Shown here piece after piece: positions 19,485 through 28,069 of a stretch of 64,000 nucleotides of DNA. How positions within the stretch are numbered: position 1 is the stretch's first letter; every line of letters begins with the position of its first letter. Position numbers and translations under genes: made by a program. The stretch is from Castellaniella sp. MT123 (lineage in GTDB: Bacteria; Pseudomonadota; Gammaproteobacteria; Burkholderiales; Burkholderiaceae_B). The stretch is taken from assembly GCF_039614765.1 (NCBI RefSeq), contig NZ_CP154879.1, positions 1,550,001 to 1,614,000 on the forward strand, given 5' to 3'. Under the pieces are notes generated by a model, which did no database searches, had not been told where the DNA came from, and saw only the letters and a list, made by a program, of their open reading frames with translations.

Positions 19485-20249
19485 TCAGGTCATCAGCCAG
19501 CCGCCCGCCACGTCCACCACCTGCCCGGTGACGAACGCCGCCTCGCCCGACGTGAGAAAGGCACAGACGTTGGCCACTTCGCTGGGCTTACCCAGGCGCC
19601 GCAGCGCGGTCTCGCGGATGACAGCCTGATTGGCCGCATCGGCCACGGTGCTGAGCAGCGGCGTGCTGATGCGTCCCGGCGCCAGCGCGTTGACGGTGAT
19701 GCCATGAGGCCCGAGCTCGGCGGCCGCATGGCGGGTGAAGCCGATGAGCGCCGCCTTGGTGGCGCTGTAGTGCGCGCCCACGATATTGCTGATAGCCACC
19801 TTGCCCGCCACCGACGACATGGACACGATGCGGCCAAACCCCCGGGCGATCATGCCCGGCGCAAGTAGGCGCGTGAGATAGAACGCGCTGTTCAGGTTGA
19901 CCCCCACCACGCGATCCCACTCGAGCGCGTCCATGGACTGCACCGGCGACGGCGCCCCGTCGTGCTTGGGCGAAATACCCGCGTTGTTCACCAGGGTGTC
20001 GATCTCGCCCAGTTCGGCGCGGATGTGCTCGACGGCCGCCGCGCAAGCGGCGTACTGGCTGACGTCCGCCGCTGCAAAGCTGACGACATGCCCCTGCTGG
20101 CGCCAGTCCTGCACCGCGGCCTGGCCGCGCGCATCATCCAGATCGACCAGCCCCACGCGCGCGCCCTCGCGCAAATAGCGCTCGACCAGGGCGCTGCCGA
20201 TGCCGCCCGTTGCGCCCGTTACCAGAACGACCCGATTTTCATGCCGCAT
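19485..20249 (-). CDS. SDR family oxidoreductase
   Basis: A 254-residue classical short-chain dehydrogenase with VLVTGATGGIGSALVERYL, LVDLDD (NAD-type acidic residue), TLVNNAGISPKH, the catalytic serine in SMSSVAGKVAIS and YSATK. It ends AFVTGQVVDVAGGWLM, the fabG-like C-terminus. AGGAG precedes the ATG at 20249; upstream codons in the open frame are antisense-like and unsupported. Its start overlaps the end of the quinone oxidoreductase gene by 11 bp, so it is the second gene of the operon. Substrate unknown. Confidence 0.91.
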   Translation of the reverse strand: MRHENRVVLVTGATGGIGSALVERYLREGARVGLVDLDDARGQAAVQDWRQQGHVVSFAAADVSQYAACAAAVEHIRAELGEIDTLVNNAGISPKHDGAPSPVQSMDALEWDRVVGVNLNSAFYLTRLLAPGMIARGFGRIVSMSSVAGKVAISNIVGAHYSATKAALIGFTRHAAAELGPHGITVNALAPGRISTPLLSTVADAANQAVIRETALRRLGKPSEVANVCAFLTSGEAAFVTGQVVDVAGGWLMT

Positions 20250-21237
20250 GTTGTTCTCCTGCGATTTCGAGCACCAGCTTGCCGATATGCTGGCTGCTTT
20301 CCATGAGGCGATGTGCCTCTTGTACCTGATCCATGGCAAACACCCGGTGGATGACGGGCAGGCACCGCCCTTGCTCCAGCAGGGGCCAGACGTGCTTGCG
20401 CACGTCGGCAGCCAAAGCCGATTTTTGCGCCACTGAGCGTGCCCGCAGGGTGGAGCCCGTGAGCGTGAGGCGGCGCAGCATCATGGGCATGAAGTCGAAA
20501 TCGACCTGGCTGCCCTGCAGGAAGGCGATCTGCACCAGCCGCCCTTCAAGGGCCAGACAGCGTACGTTGCGAGGGATGTAGTCCCCCCCCACCATGTCGA
20601 GCACCATGTCCACGCCACACCCGCCGGTTTCTTGCGCCACCACGTCCACGAAATCCTGCTCGCGGTACTGAATGGCCACGTCGGCACCCAGCTCTTGGCA
20701 GGCCTGCGCCTTGGCGGCATTGCCCACCGTGGTGAGCACGCGCGCGCCGTGGGCCTTGGCCAGCTGGATGGCGGTGAGCCCGATGCCGCTGGAGCCGCCA
20801 TGAATGAGGATGCTTTCGCCCTGTTGCAAGCGCCCGCGCTGAAAGACGTTGGTCCAGACCGTGAAATAGGTCTCCGGCAGGGCACAGGCCTGCGTCATCG
20901 TCAGGCCCTTGGGCACCGGCAGGCAATGCCCGGCGTCCACCACGCAGTATTCGGCATAACCGCCGCCCGACGTCAGCGCGCAAACAGCGTCGCCCGGCTG
21001 CCACTGGGTGACGCCCTCGCCCACCGCCGACACATAGCCCGACACTTCGAGCCCCAGATAGGGTGAAGCGTCGGCGGGCGGCGGATAAGAGCCCGAACGC
21101 TGCAGCACGTCGGGCCGGTTGACGCCGGCATACTGGACAGCAATCAGCACCTGCCCAGGGCCGGGCTGGGGCATGGGCGCCTCGACGAGCCGCAGACACG
21201 CCGCTTCGCCGCCCTTCCCATGATCGATCAATTTCAT
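20239..21237 (-). CDS. NAD(P)H-quinone oxidoreductase (PIG3-like, zinc-free MDR family)
   Basis: A 332-residue medium-chain dehydrogenase/reductase of the quinone oxidoreductase group. It contains VQYAGVNRPDVLQRSGSYP, PYLGLEVSGYV, the nucleotide-binding ILIHGGSSGIGLTAIQLAK and GGDYIPRNVRCL. No structural zinc cysteine cluster is present. The ATG at 21237 gives family length. It is the first gene of the seven-gene operon and lies directly behind two LacI-type operator palindromes, which overlap the probable promoter. It could reduce quinones or enones produced in the pathway. Confidence 0.9.
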   Translation of the reverse strand: MKLIDHGKGGEAACLRLVEAPMPQPGPGQVLIAVQYAGVNRPDVLQRSGSYPPPADASPYLGLEVSGYVSAVGEGVTQWQPGDAVCALTSGGGYAEYCVVDAGHCLPVPKGLTMTQACALPETYFTVWTNVFQRGRLQQGESILIHGGSSGIGLTAIQLAKAHGARVLTTVGNAAKAQACQELGADVAIQYREQDFVDVVAQETGGCGVDMVLDMVGGDYIPRNVRCLALEGRLVQIAFLQGSQVDFDFMPMMLRRLTLTGSTLRARSVAQKSALAADVRKHVWPLLEQGRCLPVIHRVFAMDQVQEAHRLMESSQHIGKLVLEIAGEQHAA

Positions 21238-21253
21238 TGTCTTGCTCGCAAAA

Positions 21254-21294
21254 TTGAAGCGTTTCAAATTTAGCACCGATTATGAAGCGCTTCA
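21254..21294 (-). promoter_or_regulatory. Tandem LacI-family operators before operon 1
   Basis: Two palindromes lie 17 and 46 bp upstream of the quinone oxidoreductase ATG: TTGAAGCGTTTCAA (21254-21267) and the perfect TGAAGCGCTTCA (21283-21294), centres 28 bp apart. Both have the central CG and TGAA/TTCA arms typical of LacI-family operators. They match the two sites beside the lacI-type gene at 39 kb. A position over the promoter implies repression. Confidence 0.7.
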
Positions 21295-21440
21295 AATATG
21301 AAACCCTAAGTAGAATCCCTGGTGCCCCTTGCAACTATTCTGTGCCGTCAGGCTCAGACAGACGAAGCGGCCGGGCCCCCTTGAGTGAATCCAGCAGAAC
21401 GCAGACGCTATGACTCATTCAAAAAGATCCCGGGGCGCTC

Positions 21441-22838
21441 TCAAATATGCAAGGCCCTGCCGTAAGCGGACAGCACGGCCTCATGCATGGCTTCGGATTG
21501 CGTCGGATGCGCAAAGATGGTCTGCATGAGTTCGGCCTCGGTGGTTTCCAGTCCCATGGCGACGCCATAGCCCTGGATCATCTCGGTCACTTCCGCCCCC
21601 ACCATGTGCGCCCCCAGCAACTCGCCGCTGGCGTCATCGAAGATCACCTTGACGAAGCCCTCGGTGTCGCCCAAAGCGATGGCCTTGCCGTTGGCCACGA
21701 AGGGAAACTTGCCCACCTTGACGGCGCGCCCGTTGGCGCGCGCCTGCGCCTCGGTGAGGCCCACGTGGGCCACTTGCGGATGGCTGTAGGTGCATGCTGG
21801 AACACGCTCGGGAACCAAGGGGTGCGCATCCAGCCCGGCGATCTTTTCCACGCACAGCACGGCTTCGTGCGACGCCTTGTGAGCCAGCCAGGGGGCCCCG
21901 GCCACGTCGCCGATGGCATAGACGCCGGGCTCGCCGGTCTGGCACCAGGCATCCGTCAGGATGTGCGTCTTCTCGACGCGCACGGCAGTGTGCTCCAGCC
22001 CCAGCTGCTCGACATTGCCCTGGATGCCGGCCGCCACCAGGATCACGTCCACTTCGCAGGGCTGGTCGTGCCCATCGAGCGTCACCTGCCAGGCCCCGGC
22101 GACCCGGCGGGTGGCCGTGATGCGCGTGCCCAGGTGCAGGTGGAGGCCCTGCTTGCGCAGGGCAGCCTCCATGTGGGTGCTGACCTCGATGTCCTCGGCG
22201 GGCAGGACGTGCTCGGCCATCTCGGCCACCTGCACCTGCGCGCCCAGAGCGTGATAGAAGCTGGCGAACTCGATGCCGATGGCCCCCGCGCCCACCACCA
22301 GCAGCCGCCGGGGCAGAAACGTGGGCGCCAGGGCCTCGCGGTAGTACCAGACCGAGGCCGGGTCAGGTGCGAGCCCCGGCAGCTCACGAGCGCGCGCACC
22401 GGTCGCCAGGATGATGGACTTGGCCCGCAGCCGGGCGGGCACCTGGCCGCCCGCCACGGCAGCAAGGTTCAGGCAGCCGCGCCCGGCCAGGCTGGCCTGC
22501 GCGCGGATGACCTCCACACCGTGTTTTTTCATGAGGTGCGCCACGCCGCGCTGCAGCTGGCCCGCCACCTGACGCGAGCGGGCCACCATAGCGGCCAGGT
22601 CGGCTTGCGGCTCGGCCACCTGCACGCCAAACTGCGCCGCCGCGCGGGTGAGGCGCAATACATCCGCTGAGCGCAACAGCGCCTTAGTGGGGATGCAGCC
22701 CCAATTGAGGCAGATGCCACCCAGGTCGGCCTTTTCGATCAGGGCCGTGCGCAGCCCCACCTGTGCCGCGCGGATGGCCGCGACATAGCCGCCGGGCCCT
22801 GCGCCAACGACGGCGACGTCATATTCAGTTTGTGCCAT
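21441..22838 (-). CDS. lpdA: Dihydrolipoyl dehydrogenase (E3)
   Basis: FAD-dependent disulfide oxidoreductase that reoxidises the lipoyl groups of the 2-oxoacid dehydrogenase E2 and reduces NAD+. The 465-residue product has the FAD motif AVVGAGPGGYVAAIRAA, the redox cysteines in GGICLNWGCIPTK, the NAD-binding LVVGAGAIGIEFASF and the C-terminal catalytic His/Glu in FAHPTQSEAMHEAV. It is the last gene of operon 2, 7 bp after the E2 gene, and so is the dedicated E3 of this complex. The 203-bp gap after it contains the LacI-type operators of operon 1. Confidence 0.94.
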   Translation of the reverse strand: MAQTEYDVAVVGAGPGGYVAAIRAAQVGLRTALIEKADLGGICLNWGCIPTKALLRSADVLRLTRAAAQFGVQVAEPQADLAAMVARSRQVAGQLQRGVAHLMKKHGVEVIRAQASLAGRGCLNLAAVAGGQVPARLRAKSIILATGARARELPGLAPDPASVWYYREALAPTFLPRRLLVVGAGAIGIEFASFYHALGAQVQVAEMAEHVLPAEDIEVSTHMEAALRKQGLHLHLGTRITATRRVAGAWQVTLDGHDQPCEVDVILVAAGIQGNVEQLGLEHTAVRVEKTHILTDAWCQTGEPGVYAIGDVAGAPWLAHKASHEAVLCVEKIAGLDAHPLVPERVPACTYSHPQVAHVGLTEAQARANGRAVKVGKFPFVANGKAIALGDTEGFVKVIFDDASGELLGAHMVGAEVTEMIQGYGVAMGLETTEAELMQTIFAHPTQSEAMHEAVLSAYGRALHI

Positions 22839-22845
22839 GGCACCC

Positions 22846-24198
22846 TCAGATCAAAATGCTCATGGGCGCCTCAATGAGGCGCTTGAAGACCTTCAGCCAG
22901 CATGCCGCCAGCGCGCCGTCGATGGCGCGGTGATCGACCGACAGCGTGACCGTCATCATGGAGGCGACGAAAATCTGCTCTTCGGAATCGACGATGGCGC
23001 GCTTTTCGGTAGCGCCCACGGCCAGGATGGCGGCCTGCGGCGGGTTGATGATGGCGGCAAACTCGGTGACGCCGTGCATGCCCAGATTGCTGACCGTGAA
23101 GCTGCCGCCCTGATATTCATGCGGCTGCAGGCGGCCTTCGCGCGCGCGAGCTGCCAAATCGGCGATATCCGTGCTGATGGCCGACAGCGCCTTCTGGTCG
23201 GCCTGGCGCACGATGGGCGTGATGAGGCCGGACTCGGTGGCCACGGCCACCGACACGTCCACCGCCTCGTATTGCAGCAAGGCGTCGTCCGTCCAGCTGA
23301 CGTTCATCTGCGGCAGCTCGGCCAACGCCACGGCAGCCGCCTTGACGATCAGGTCGTTGACCGAGATGCGCTGCGCCACGCTGGCGTTGATGCGCTGGCG
23401 CAAAGCCAGCAGCTCGTCCATGCGGCAGTCGGCGCGCAGGTAAAAGTGCGGCACCGTGGTCTTGCTCTCCAGCAGGCGGCGGGCAATGGTGCGGCGCATG
23501 GCCGTGTGCGGAATGCGCGTCACGCCAGTCTGACCGGTTCCCATCGCCGGGGCGGCAGCGCTGGCAACCGCTGCGGGCGCAACAGGCACCTGCGGCTGCC
23601 GCAAGGCGGCCTGCACATCGCACCGCACGATACGGCCATGCGGCCCGCTGCCCGGCAAGCCCTGCAGCGCCAGGCCAGCCTCGGCTGCCAGGCGGCGCGC
23701 CAGAGGACTGGCGAACACGCGGCCTTGGGGGGCATCAGCCACAGCCAGCGGCGCAACCAATGCGCCCGGGGCGGGGGCGGGGGCCGCGCCCAGCGACGAG
23801 GCCGCCGAAGCAGCTAGCCCCGCAGCGGACGCCCCCGAAACGGAGGCTGCCGCGCCAGCGGCAGGCGGCGTACCGGCACCCACGGCCTGGGCCGGCGGCT
23901 GCGCAGCCGCAGCGTCGCGCGCCTGCCCCACCAGGGCCGCCGCATCCGCGGCCGTCTCGCCGGGGGCCAGCAGCAACGCGATGGGCGCGGCCACGGCGGC
24001 GGCCTGGCCCGCGGGCACCAGAATCTTGCCCAGCACTCCGTCGGACTCAGCGTTGAACTCGATGACGGCCTTGTCGGTCTCGATCTCCGCCAGGCAGTCG
24101 CCGACGGCCACCGGGTCGCCCTCGGCCTTGCTCCAGGCCACGATGGTGGCGGACTCCATATTGGCGGCCACCTCGGGCATCTGTAATAGAACGGCCAT
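22846..24198 (-). CDS. Dihydrolipoamide acyltransferase (E2) of a 2-oxoacid dehydrogenase complex
   Basis: The 450-residue core component starts with one lipoyl domain (residues about 1-78; the lipoylated Lys is in EIETDKAVIEF). A long Ala/Pro/Gly linker follows, then the peripheral subunit-binding domain (FASPLARRLAAEAGLALQ ... GRIVRCDV) and the catalytic domain. That domain begins RRTIARRLLESKTTVPHF and carries the active-site DHRAIDG near the C-terminus. The ATG at 24198 has AAGGAGG at good spacing. It is flanked by E1 and E3 genes. It will transfer an acyl group to CoA; the acyl group depends on E1. Confidence 0.93.
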   Translation of the reverse strand: MAVLLQMPEVAANMESATIVAWSKAEGDPVAVGDCLAEIETDKAVIEFNAESDGVLGKILVPAGQAAAVAAPIALLLAPGETAADAAALVGQARDAAAAQPPAQAVGAGTPPAAGAAASVSGASAAGLAASAASSLGAAPAPAPGALVAPLAVADAPQGRVFASPLARRLAAEAGLALQGLPGSGPHGRIVRCDVQAALRQPQVPVAPAAVASAAAPAMGTGQTGVTRIPHTAMRRTIARRLLESKTTVPHFYLRADCRMDELLALRQRINASVAQRISVNDLIVKAAAVALAELPQMNVSWTDDALLQYEAVDVSVAVATESGLITPIVRQADQKALSAISTDIADLAARAREGRLQPHEYQGGSFTVSNLGMHGVTEFAAIINPPQAAILAVGATEKRAIVDSEEQIFVASMMTVTLSVDHRAIDGALAACWLKVFKRLIEAPMSILI

Positions 24199-24288
24199 GT
24201 CACCGCCCTCCTTGTTCAAGATTGATCATGATTGCCCTTGCCTGACGTACGCAAGAGCGTCCCATAGGGGATACAAACCGTGGCGGCC

Positions 24289-26487
24289 TCACGCGCGCAG
24301 CGGCGCGCCCTGCTCGCGCATCACCCGCTCAAGCCCCTCGACCACCTCTTCGGTGCGGGCGCAGGCAGCGCGCTCCAGCACCTTGGAAATGCTGGGCGAC
24401 GCCTCGCCGCCGGTCACCCGCTGGATCGGCTGGTCGAGCCAGTCGAAGAATCGGCGCTGAATCTCGTCGGCCAGCCAGGCGCCATACGACGTGCCGCGCG
24501 CGCCCTGCTCGACAATGAGCACGTTGTTGGTCTTGCGGATGCTGGCGCCGATCGTCTCCCAGTCGAGGCTGGCGCGATCCAGCCAACGCAGATCGATAAC
24601 CTCGGCGTCCACGCCGGTCTGCTCGACCGCTTCGAGCGAGTGGCGCACCATGGACAGATAGGTCAGCACGGTGAGCGCCGAACCCTCGCGCCGGACGGCG
24701 GCCTTGCCAAAGGAGGTCTGGTAGTCGAAATCGTCCACCGGCGCCAGGCCGCTGCTGGCGTACAGATCGACGTGCTCGATGACCAGCACGGGGTCTTCCA
24801 GCTGCAGCGCGGCATGCATGAGGCCCACGTAGTCGAAGGGCGTAGAAGGCGCCACGATGCGCCAGCCCGGGCTCGTGGCGAAGATGCCGGCGGGGTCCAT
24901 CGAGTGCTGCGAGCCATAGCCCGTGCCCATGGCCACCTTCGAGCGCAGCACGAGCGGCATCTTGCTGTCGCCGCCAAACATGTGCCGCGCCTTGCCAATC
25001 TGGTTGAAGACCTGGTCGGCGGCCACCCAGAGAAAGTCGGGATACATGAACTCGACCACTGGCCGAAAGCGCCCATCCATCGCCATGCCGCCGCCCAGGC
25101 CCGCGAAGGCGTTTTCGCTGATGGGCGTGCCCAGCACGCGCGTGGGGTACTTCTCTTTCAGGCCGCGCGTGGCGCCGTTGGTGCCGCCCTTCAGGCGGTG
25201 CACGTCCTCGCCCAGCACGACGATGCGCTCGTCGGCGGCCATGCGGCGATCGAGCGTATCGGCGATCACGTCGATGAACTTGCGCTCGTGCAGCGCGCCC
25301 TTGAAGCTGGACTCTTCCTCGCAGCGGGCGCCGTCGAGCTCGTGCAGGTCGCCGCGCAGGCCCACGTCGCGAAAGCCCGGATCGGGCCACAGCTCGAGGC
25401 GGATGCGCTTCTTACCCGCCTTGCCCGCAGGGTCGGCCTCGGTCAGCGCCTCCACGGCCTGCTGCATGGCGGCCTGCATGCGCGCGCGCAGGGCCTCGAC
25501 CTCGGCGGCGGTGATCATGCCCAGTGCCTGCATGCGGGCGGCCAGATGATCGAGCGGATCACGCTGGCGCCAGGCGGCTTCTTCTTCCTTGCTGCGGTAG
25601 CCAAAGGCGCTGCCCGGAAAGCCGCCGTTCTGGTGCAGGTAGCGGTAGACGTCGGCCTCGATCACCACCGGGCCCTTGCCCTGGCGCATATGCGCCAGGG
25701 CGCGCTGCATGGTGAGGTGCACGGCGTAGACATCCATCCCGTCCACTTTCCAGCTGGGGATATTGAACGCCAGGCCGCGTGCCGACAGGCGCGGCTCAGC
25801 GGTGGCTTCCTCGACGTTGGTGGACACTGCATAGCGGTTATTCTCGATGAAAAAGCACAGCGGCAGCTTCCAGGCGGCGGCCAGGTTCATGGTTTCCAGT
25901 ACCGAGCCAATGTTGACCGCGCCGTCGCCAAAGAACGTGACCGCCACGGCATCGCTGCCCGCATGGCGGTGCGCCCAGGCCGAACCCGCCGCCAGCGGCA
26001 CGCCACCGCCCACGATGGCGTTGGTGCCGGTGACGCCGGCCTTTTCCCAGCGCAGGTGCATCGAGCCGCCACGGCCATGGCAAAAGCCTTGCGACAGACC
26101 CAGAATCTCGGCTAGCGTGCGCTGCAACAGGGCTTGCACAGGCTGGGTCAACGCGGCGCGGGGGTCCACACCGGACGGCATGAGGTAGGCCAGCGACTTG
26201 GACAGGAAATGATGGTGCCCGCGGTGCGAGCCATTGACCTGGTCGGCTGCCGTGAGCATCGCCAGCGCCCCGGCGGCACCGCCTTCCTGGCCGATGCTGG
26301 AGTGCGCCGGGCCGTGCACCAGACCATCCAGGGCCAGGCCCACCACGGTTTCTTCAAACGCGCGAATCAGGTGCATGTGCGACAGCAGGGTGCCCAGCAC
26401 GGCCGGGTCAGCGGCCTTCCAGTCGGCCTCGGTGACGCGCAGTTCGGCCCACGGAGCGGCGGGAGACAGCGAAATAAGTTTAGACAT
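24289..26487 (-). CDS. 2-oxoacid dehydrogenase E1, alpha and beta fused
   Basis: Thiamine diphosphate-dependent E1 of 732 residues that joins both subunits in one chain. The alpha half (residues about 1-350) has HSSIGQEGGAAGA, GSHRGHHHFL and the ThDP motif GDGAVNIGS ending in FFIENN. The beta half (about 400-732) has VLGEDVHRLKGGTNGATRG, PISENAFAGLGGGMAM and EFMYPDFLWVAADQV. It decarboxylates a 2-keto acid or cleaves an alpha-diketone such as acetoin and reductively acylates E2. Most acetoin and branched-chain complexes use separate subunits. GGAG precedes the ATG at 26487. The true substrate is undetermined. Confidence 0.93.
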   Translation of the reverse strand: MSKLISLSPAAPWAELRVTEADWKAADPAVLGTLLSHMHLIRAFEETVVGLALDGLVHGPAHSSIGQEGGAAGALAMLTAADQVNGSHRGHHHFLSKSLAYLMPSGVDPRAALTQPVQALLQRTLAEILGLSQGFCHGRGGSMHLRWEKAGVTGTNAIVGGGVPLAAGSAWAHRHAGSDAVAVTFFGDGAVNIGSVLETMNLAAAWKLPLCFFIENNRYAVSTNVEEATAEPRLSARGLAFNIPSWKVDGMDVYAVHLTMQRALAHMRQGKGPVVIEADVYRYLHQNGGFPGSAFGYRSKEEEAAWRQRDPLDHLAARMQALGMITAAEVEALRARMQAAMQQAVEALTEADPAGKAGKKRIRLELWPDPGFRDVGLRGDLHELDGARCEEESSFKGALHERKFIDVIADTLDRRMAADERIVVLGEDVHRLKGGTNGATRGLKEKYPTRVLGTPISENAFAGLGGGMAMDGRFRPVVEFMYPDFLWVAADQVFNQIGKARHMFGGDSKMPLVLRSKVAMGTGYGSQHSMDPAGIFATSPGWRIVAPSTPFDYVGLMHAALQLEDPVLVIEHVDLYASSGLAPVDDFDYQTSFGKAAVRREGSALTVLTYLSMVRHSLEAVEQTGVDAEVIDLRWLDRASLDWETIGASIRKTNNVLIVEQGARGTSYGAWLADEIQRRFFDWLDQPIQRVTGGEASPSISKVLERAACARTEEVVEGLERVMREQGAPLRA

Positions 26488-26507
26488 GAGAGCTCTCCAC
26501 GAGATGA

Positions 26508-27332
26508 TCAGATATAGCTGTAGGCCGACCAACCGCCATCGGCCAGGGCCACGTGACCGTTGATGAAGGCGGCGTGATCCGAGGCCAGGAACAGGCCCAG
26601 GGCGGCGATTTCTTCGGGGGTGCCCAGGCGGCCGCTGGGCGTGCGGCGCACCAGGGCGTCGAGATCCATGCGGCCGCGCGCCACGAGGTCATCCACCAGC
26701 GCGGTGCGGATGTAGCCCGGCGCGATGGCGTTGACGCGCACTCCTTCGGGGCCCCATTCGATGGCCAGGGATTTCGTCAGCATGGCCACCGCCGCCTTGG
26801 TGGCGCAATACGCCGCCCGCTCGGGAGCGGCCACCACGCCGTACATGGATGCCATGTTGAGGATGACGCCCTCGCCGCGCGCCACCATGCAGCGGGCCGC
26901 CGCCTGCGCGCAATAGAACACGCCGTTGAGATTGACGTCCACCGCCTTGCGCCAGGCCTCGCCCGAGAGTTCGAGCGTGGGGCAGTTCATGGAAATGCCA
27001 GCATTGTTGAGCAGCACGTCCACCTGCCCCCACTGCCCGTCGATGGCGGCAAAGGCCCGCGCCACGGCGGCTTCGTCATCGACCGCAGCCACGTGACGGG
27101 CCAACTGCGCCTCGGGAACGGCTTGCTGCAGGCCCTGCGCGGCGGCCTTCAGGGCCGTGCCGTTCAGGTCGATGAGCGCCAGGCGCGCGCCGGCGGCGGC
27201 AAACGCATGGGCCATGGACAGCCCGATGCCGCTGGCTGCGCCCGTGATGACGACGACCTTGTCGCGCAGGCCCGCGAAACCTTGGCCGCGGGCCAGCCCC
27301 TGAAGGGCGTCGAGTGTGTAGGGAGTCGTCAT
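26508..27332 (-). CDS. SDR family oxidoreductase
   Basis: A 274-residue short-chain dehydrogenase with an N-terminal extension of about 20 residues, then VVVITGAASGIGLSMAHAF, LIDLNG (NAD-type Asp), VLLNNAGISMN, the catalytic region NMASMYGVVAAP with YCATK, and the C-terminal INGHVALADGGWSAYSYI. It sits between livF and the E1 gene of operon 2: its start overlaps the livF stop (ATGA) and E1 starts 20 bp beyond it. It probably oxidises the imported compound or an early intermediate. Substrate unknown. Confidence 0.91.
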   Translation of the reverse strand: MTTPYTLDALQGLARGQGFAGLRDKVVVITGAASGIGLSMAHAFAAAGARLALIDLNGTALKAAAQGLQQAVPEAQLARHVAAVDDEAAVARAFAAIDGQWGQVDVLLNNAGISMNCPTLELSGEAWRKAVDVNLNGVFYCAQAAARCMVARGEGVILNMASMYGVVAAPERAAYCATKAAVAMLTKSLAIEWGPEGVRVNAIAPGYIRTALVDDLVARGRMDLDALVRRTPSGRLGTPEEIAALGLFLASDHAAFINGHVALADGGWSAYSYI

Positions 27333-28069
27333 ACGGCCAGCCAGTCCTTGAGCAATTGAGGTTGATCGGTAAGTTCTTCGGGCGTGCCGCTGAACACGAT
27401 GTGGCCGTGTCCCAGCAGACAGACGTCGGTGGAAATCTTCATGGCGATGGCGAGTTTCTGCTCGACCAGGATGACCGAGACGCCATGCTGGTGGATGTCT
27501 TCGATAGCCTCGCCCACCACCTCGACGATCTTGGGTGCCAGGCCCTCAGTGGGCTCGTCGATCATGATGAGCTGCGGGTTGCCCAGCAAAGAGCGGCAGA
27601 TGGTCAGCATCTGCTGCTCGCCGCCCGACAGATTGCCCGCCAGGGTGTTGCGCCGCTCTTTGAGCCGCGGGAAATAAGTGAACATCTGCTCGATCGTCCA
27701 CTGGGCCGCGCCCTTGCGTGGCGGCTGCATGCCCATCACCAGGTTTTCCTCGACGCTCAGATTGGCGAAGACGTCACGCTCTTCGGGCACGAACGCCATG
27801 CCGCGGCGGGCGATGGCGTAGGGCTGCATACCGGCCAGCTCGTGGCCGTCGAAACACACCTGCCCGGCGCTCGGGGGCACCATACCCATCAGCGCCTTCA
27901 GGGTGGTGGAGCGGCCCGCGCCATTGCGGCCCAGCAGGCTCAGCACCTTGCTGCGCCCCACCTCGAAATCGAGCCCCCGGAGGATATGGCTCTTGCCGTA
28001 ATGCGCATGCAGGCCGCGCACCGACAGCAAGGGCTGCGCCGCGGGCGGCATCGTCTGACCGGCGCTCAT
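27329..28069 (-). CDS. livF: Branched-chain amino acid-type ABC importer ATPase, LivF
   Basis: ATP-binding subunit of 246 residues in the HAAT (Liv) family. It has signature NLSGGEQQMLTICRSLL, Walker B LIMIDEPTEGLAPK and the H-loop-region VEQKLAIAM. The Walker A reads GRNGAGRSTTLK: the normally essential Lys is Arg (codon CGC). A few LivF-type proteins share this variant, so the gene need not be dead, but ATP hydrolysis at that site could be changed. Start and stop overlap neighbours by 4 bp (ATGA), giving tight coupling with livG and the SDR. Confidence 0.93.
   Translation of the reverse strand: MSAGQTMPPAAQPLLSVRGLHAHYGKSHILRGLDFEVGRSKVLSLLGRNGAGRSTTLKALMGMVPPSAGQVCFDGHELAGMQPYAIARRGMAFVPEERDVFANLSVEENLVMGMQPPRKGAAQWTIEQMFTYFPRLKERRNTLAGNLSGGEQQMLTICRSLLGNPQLIMIDEPTEGLAPKIVEVVGEAIEDIHQHGVSVILVEQKLAIAMKISTDVCLLGHGHIVFSGTPEELTDQPQLLKDWLAV

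Noticed and set aside
24280-26115. 611-codon plus-strand frame over the E1 gene
   Set aside because: Antisense shadow; the opposite strand has complete ThDP and E1 motifs.
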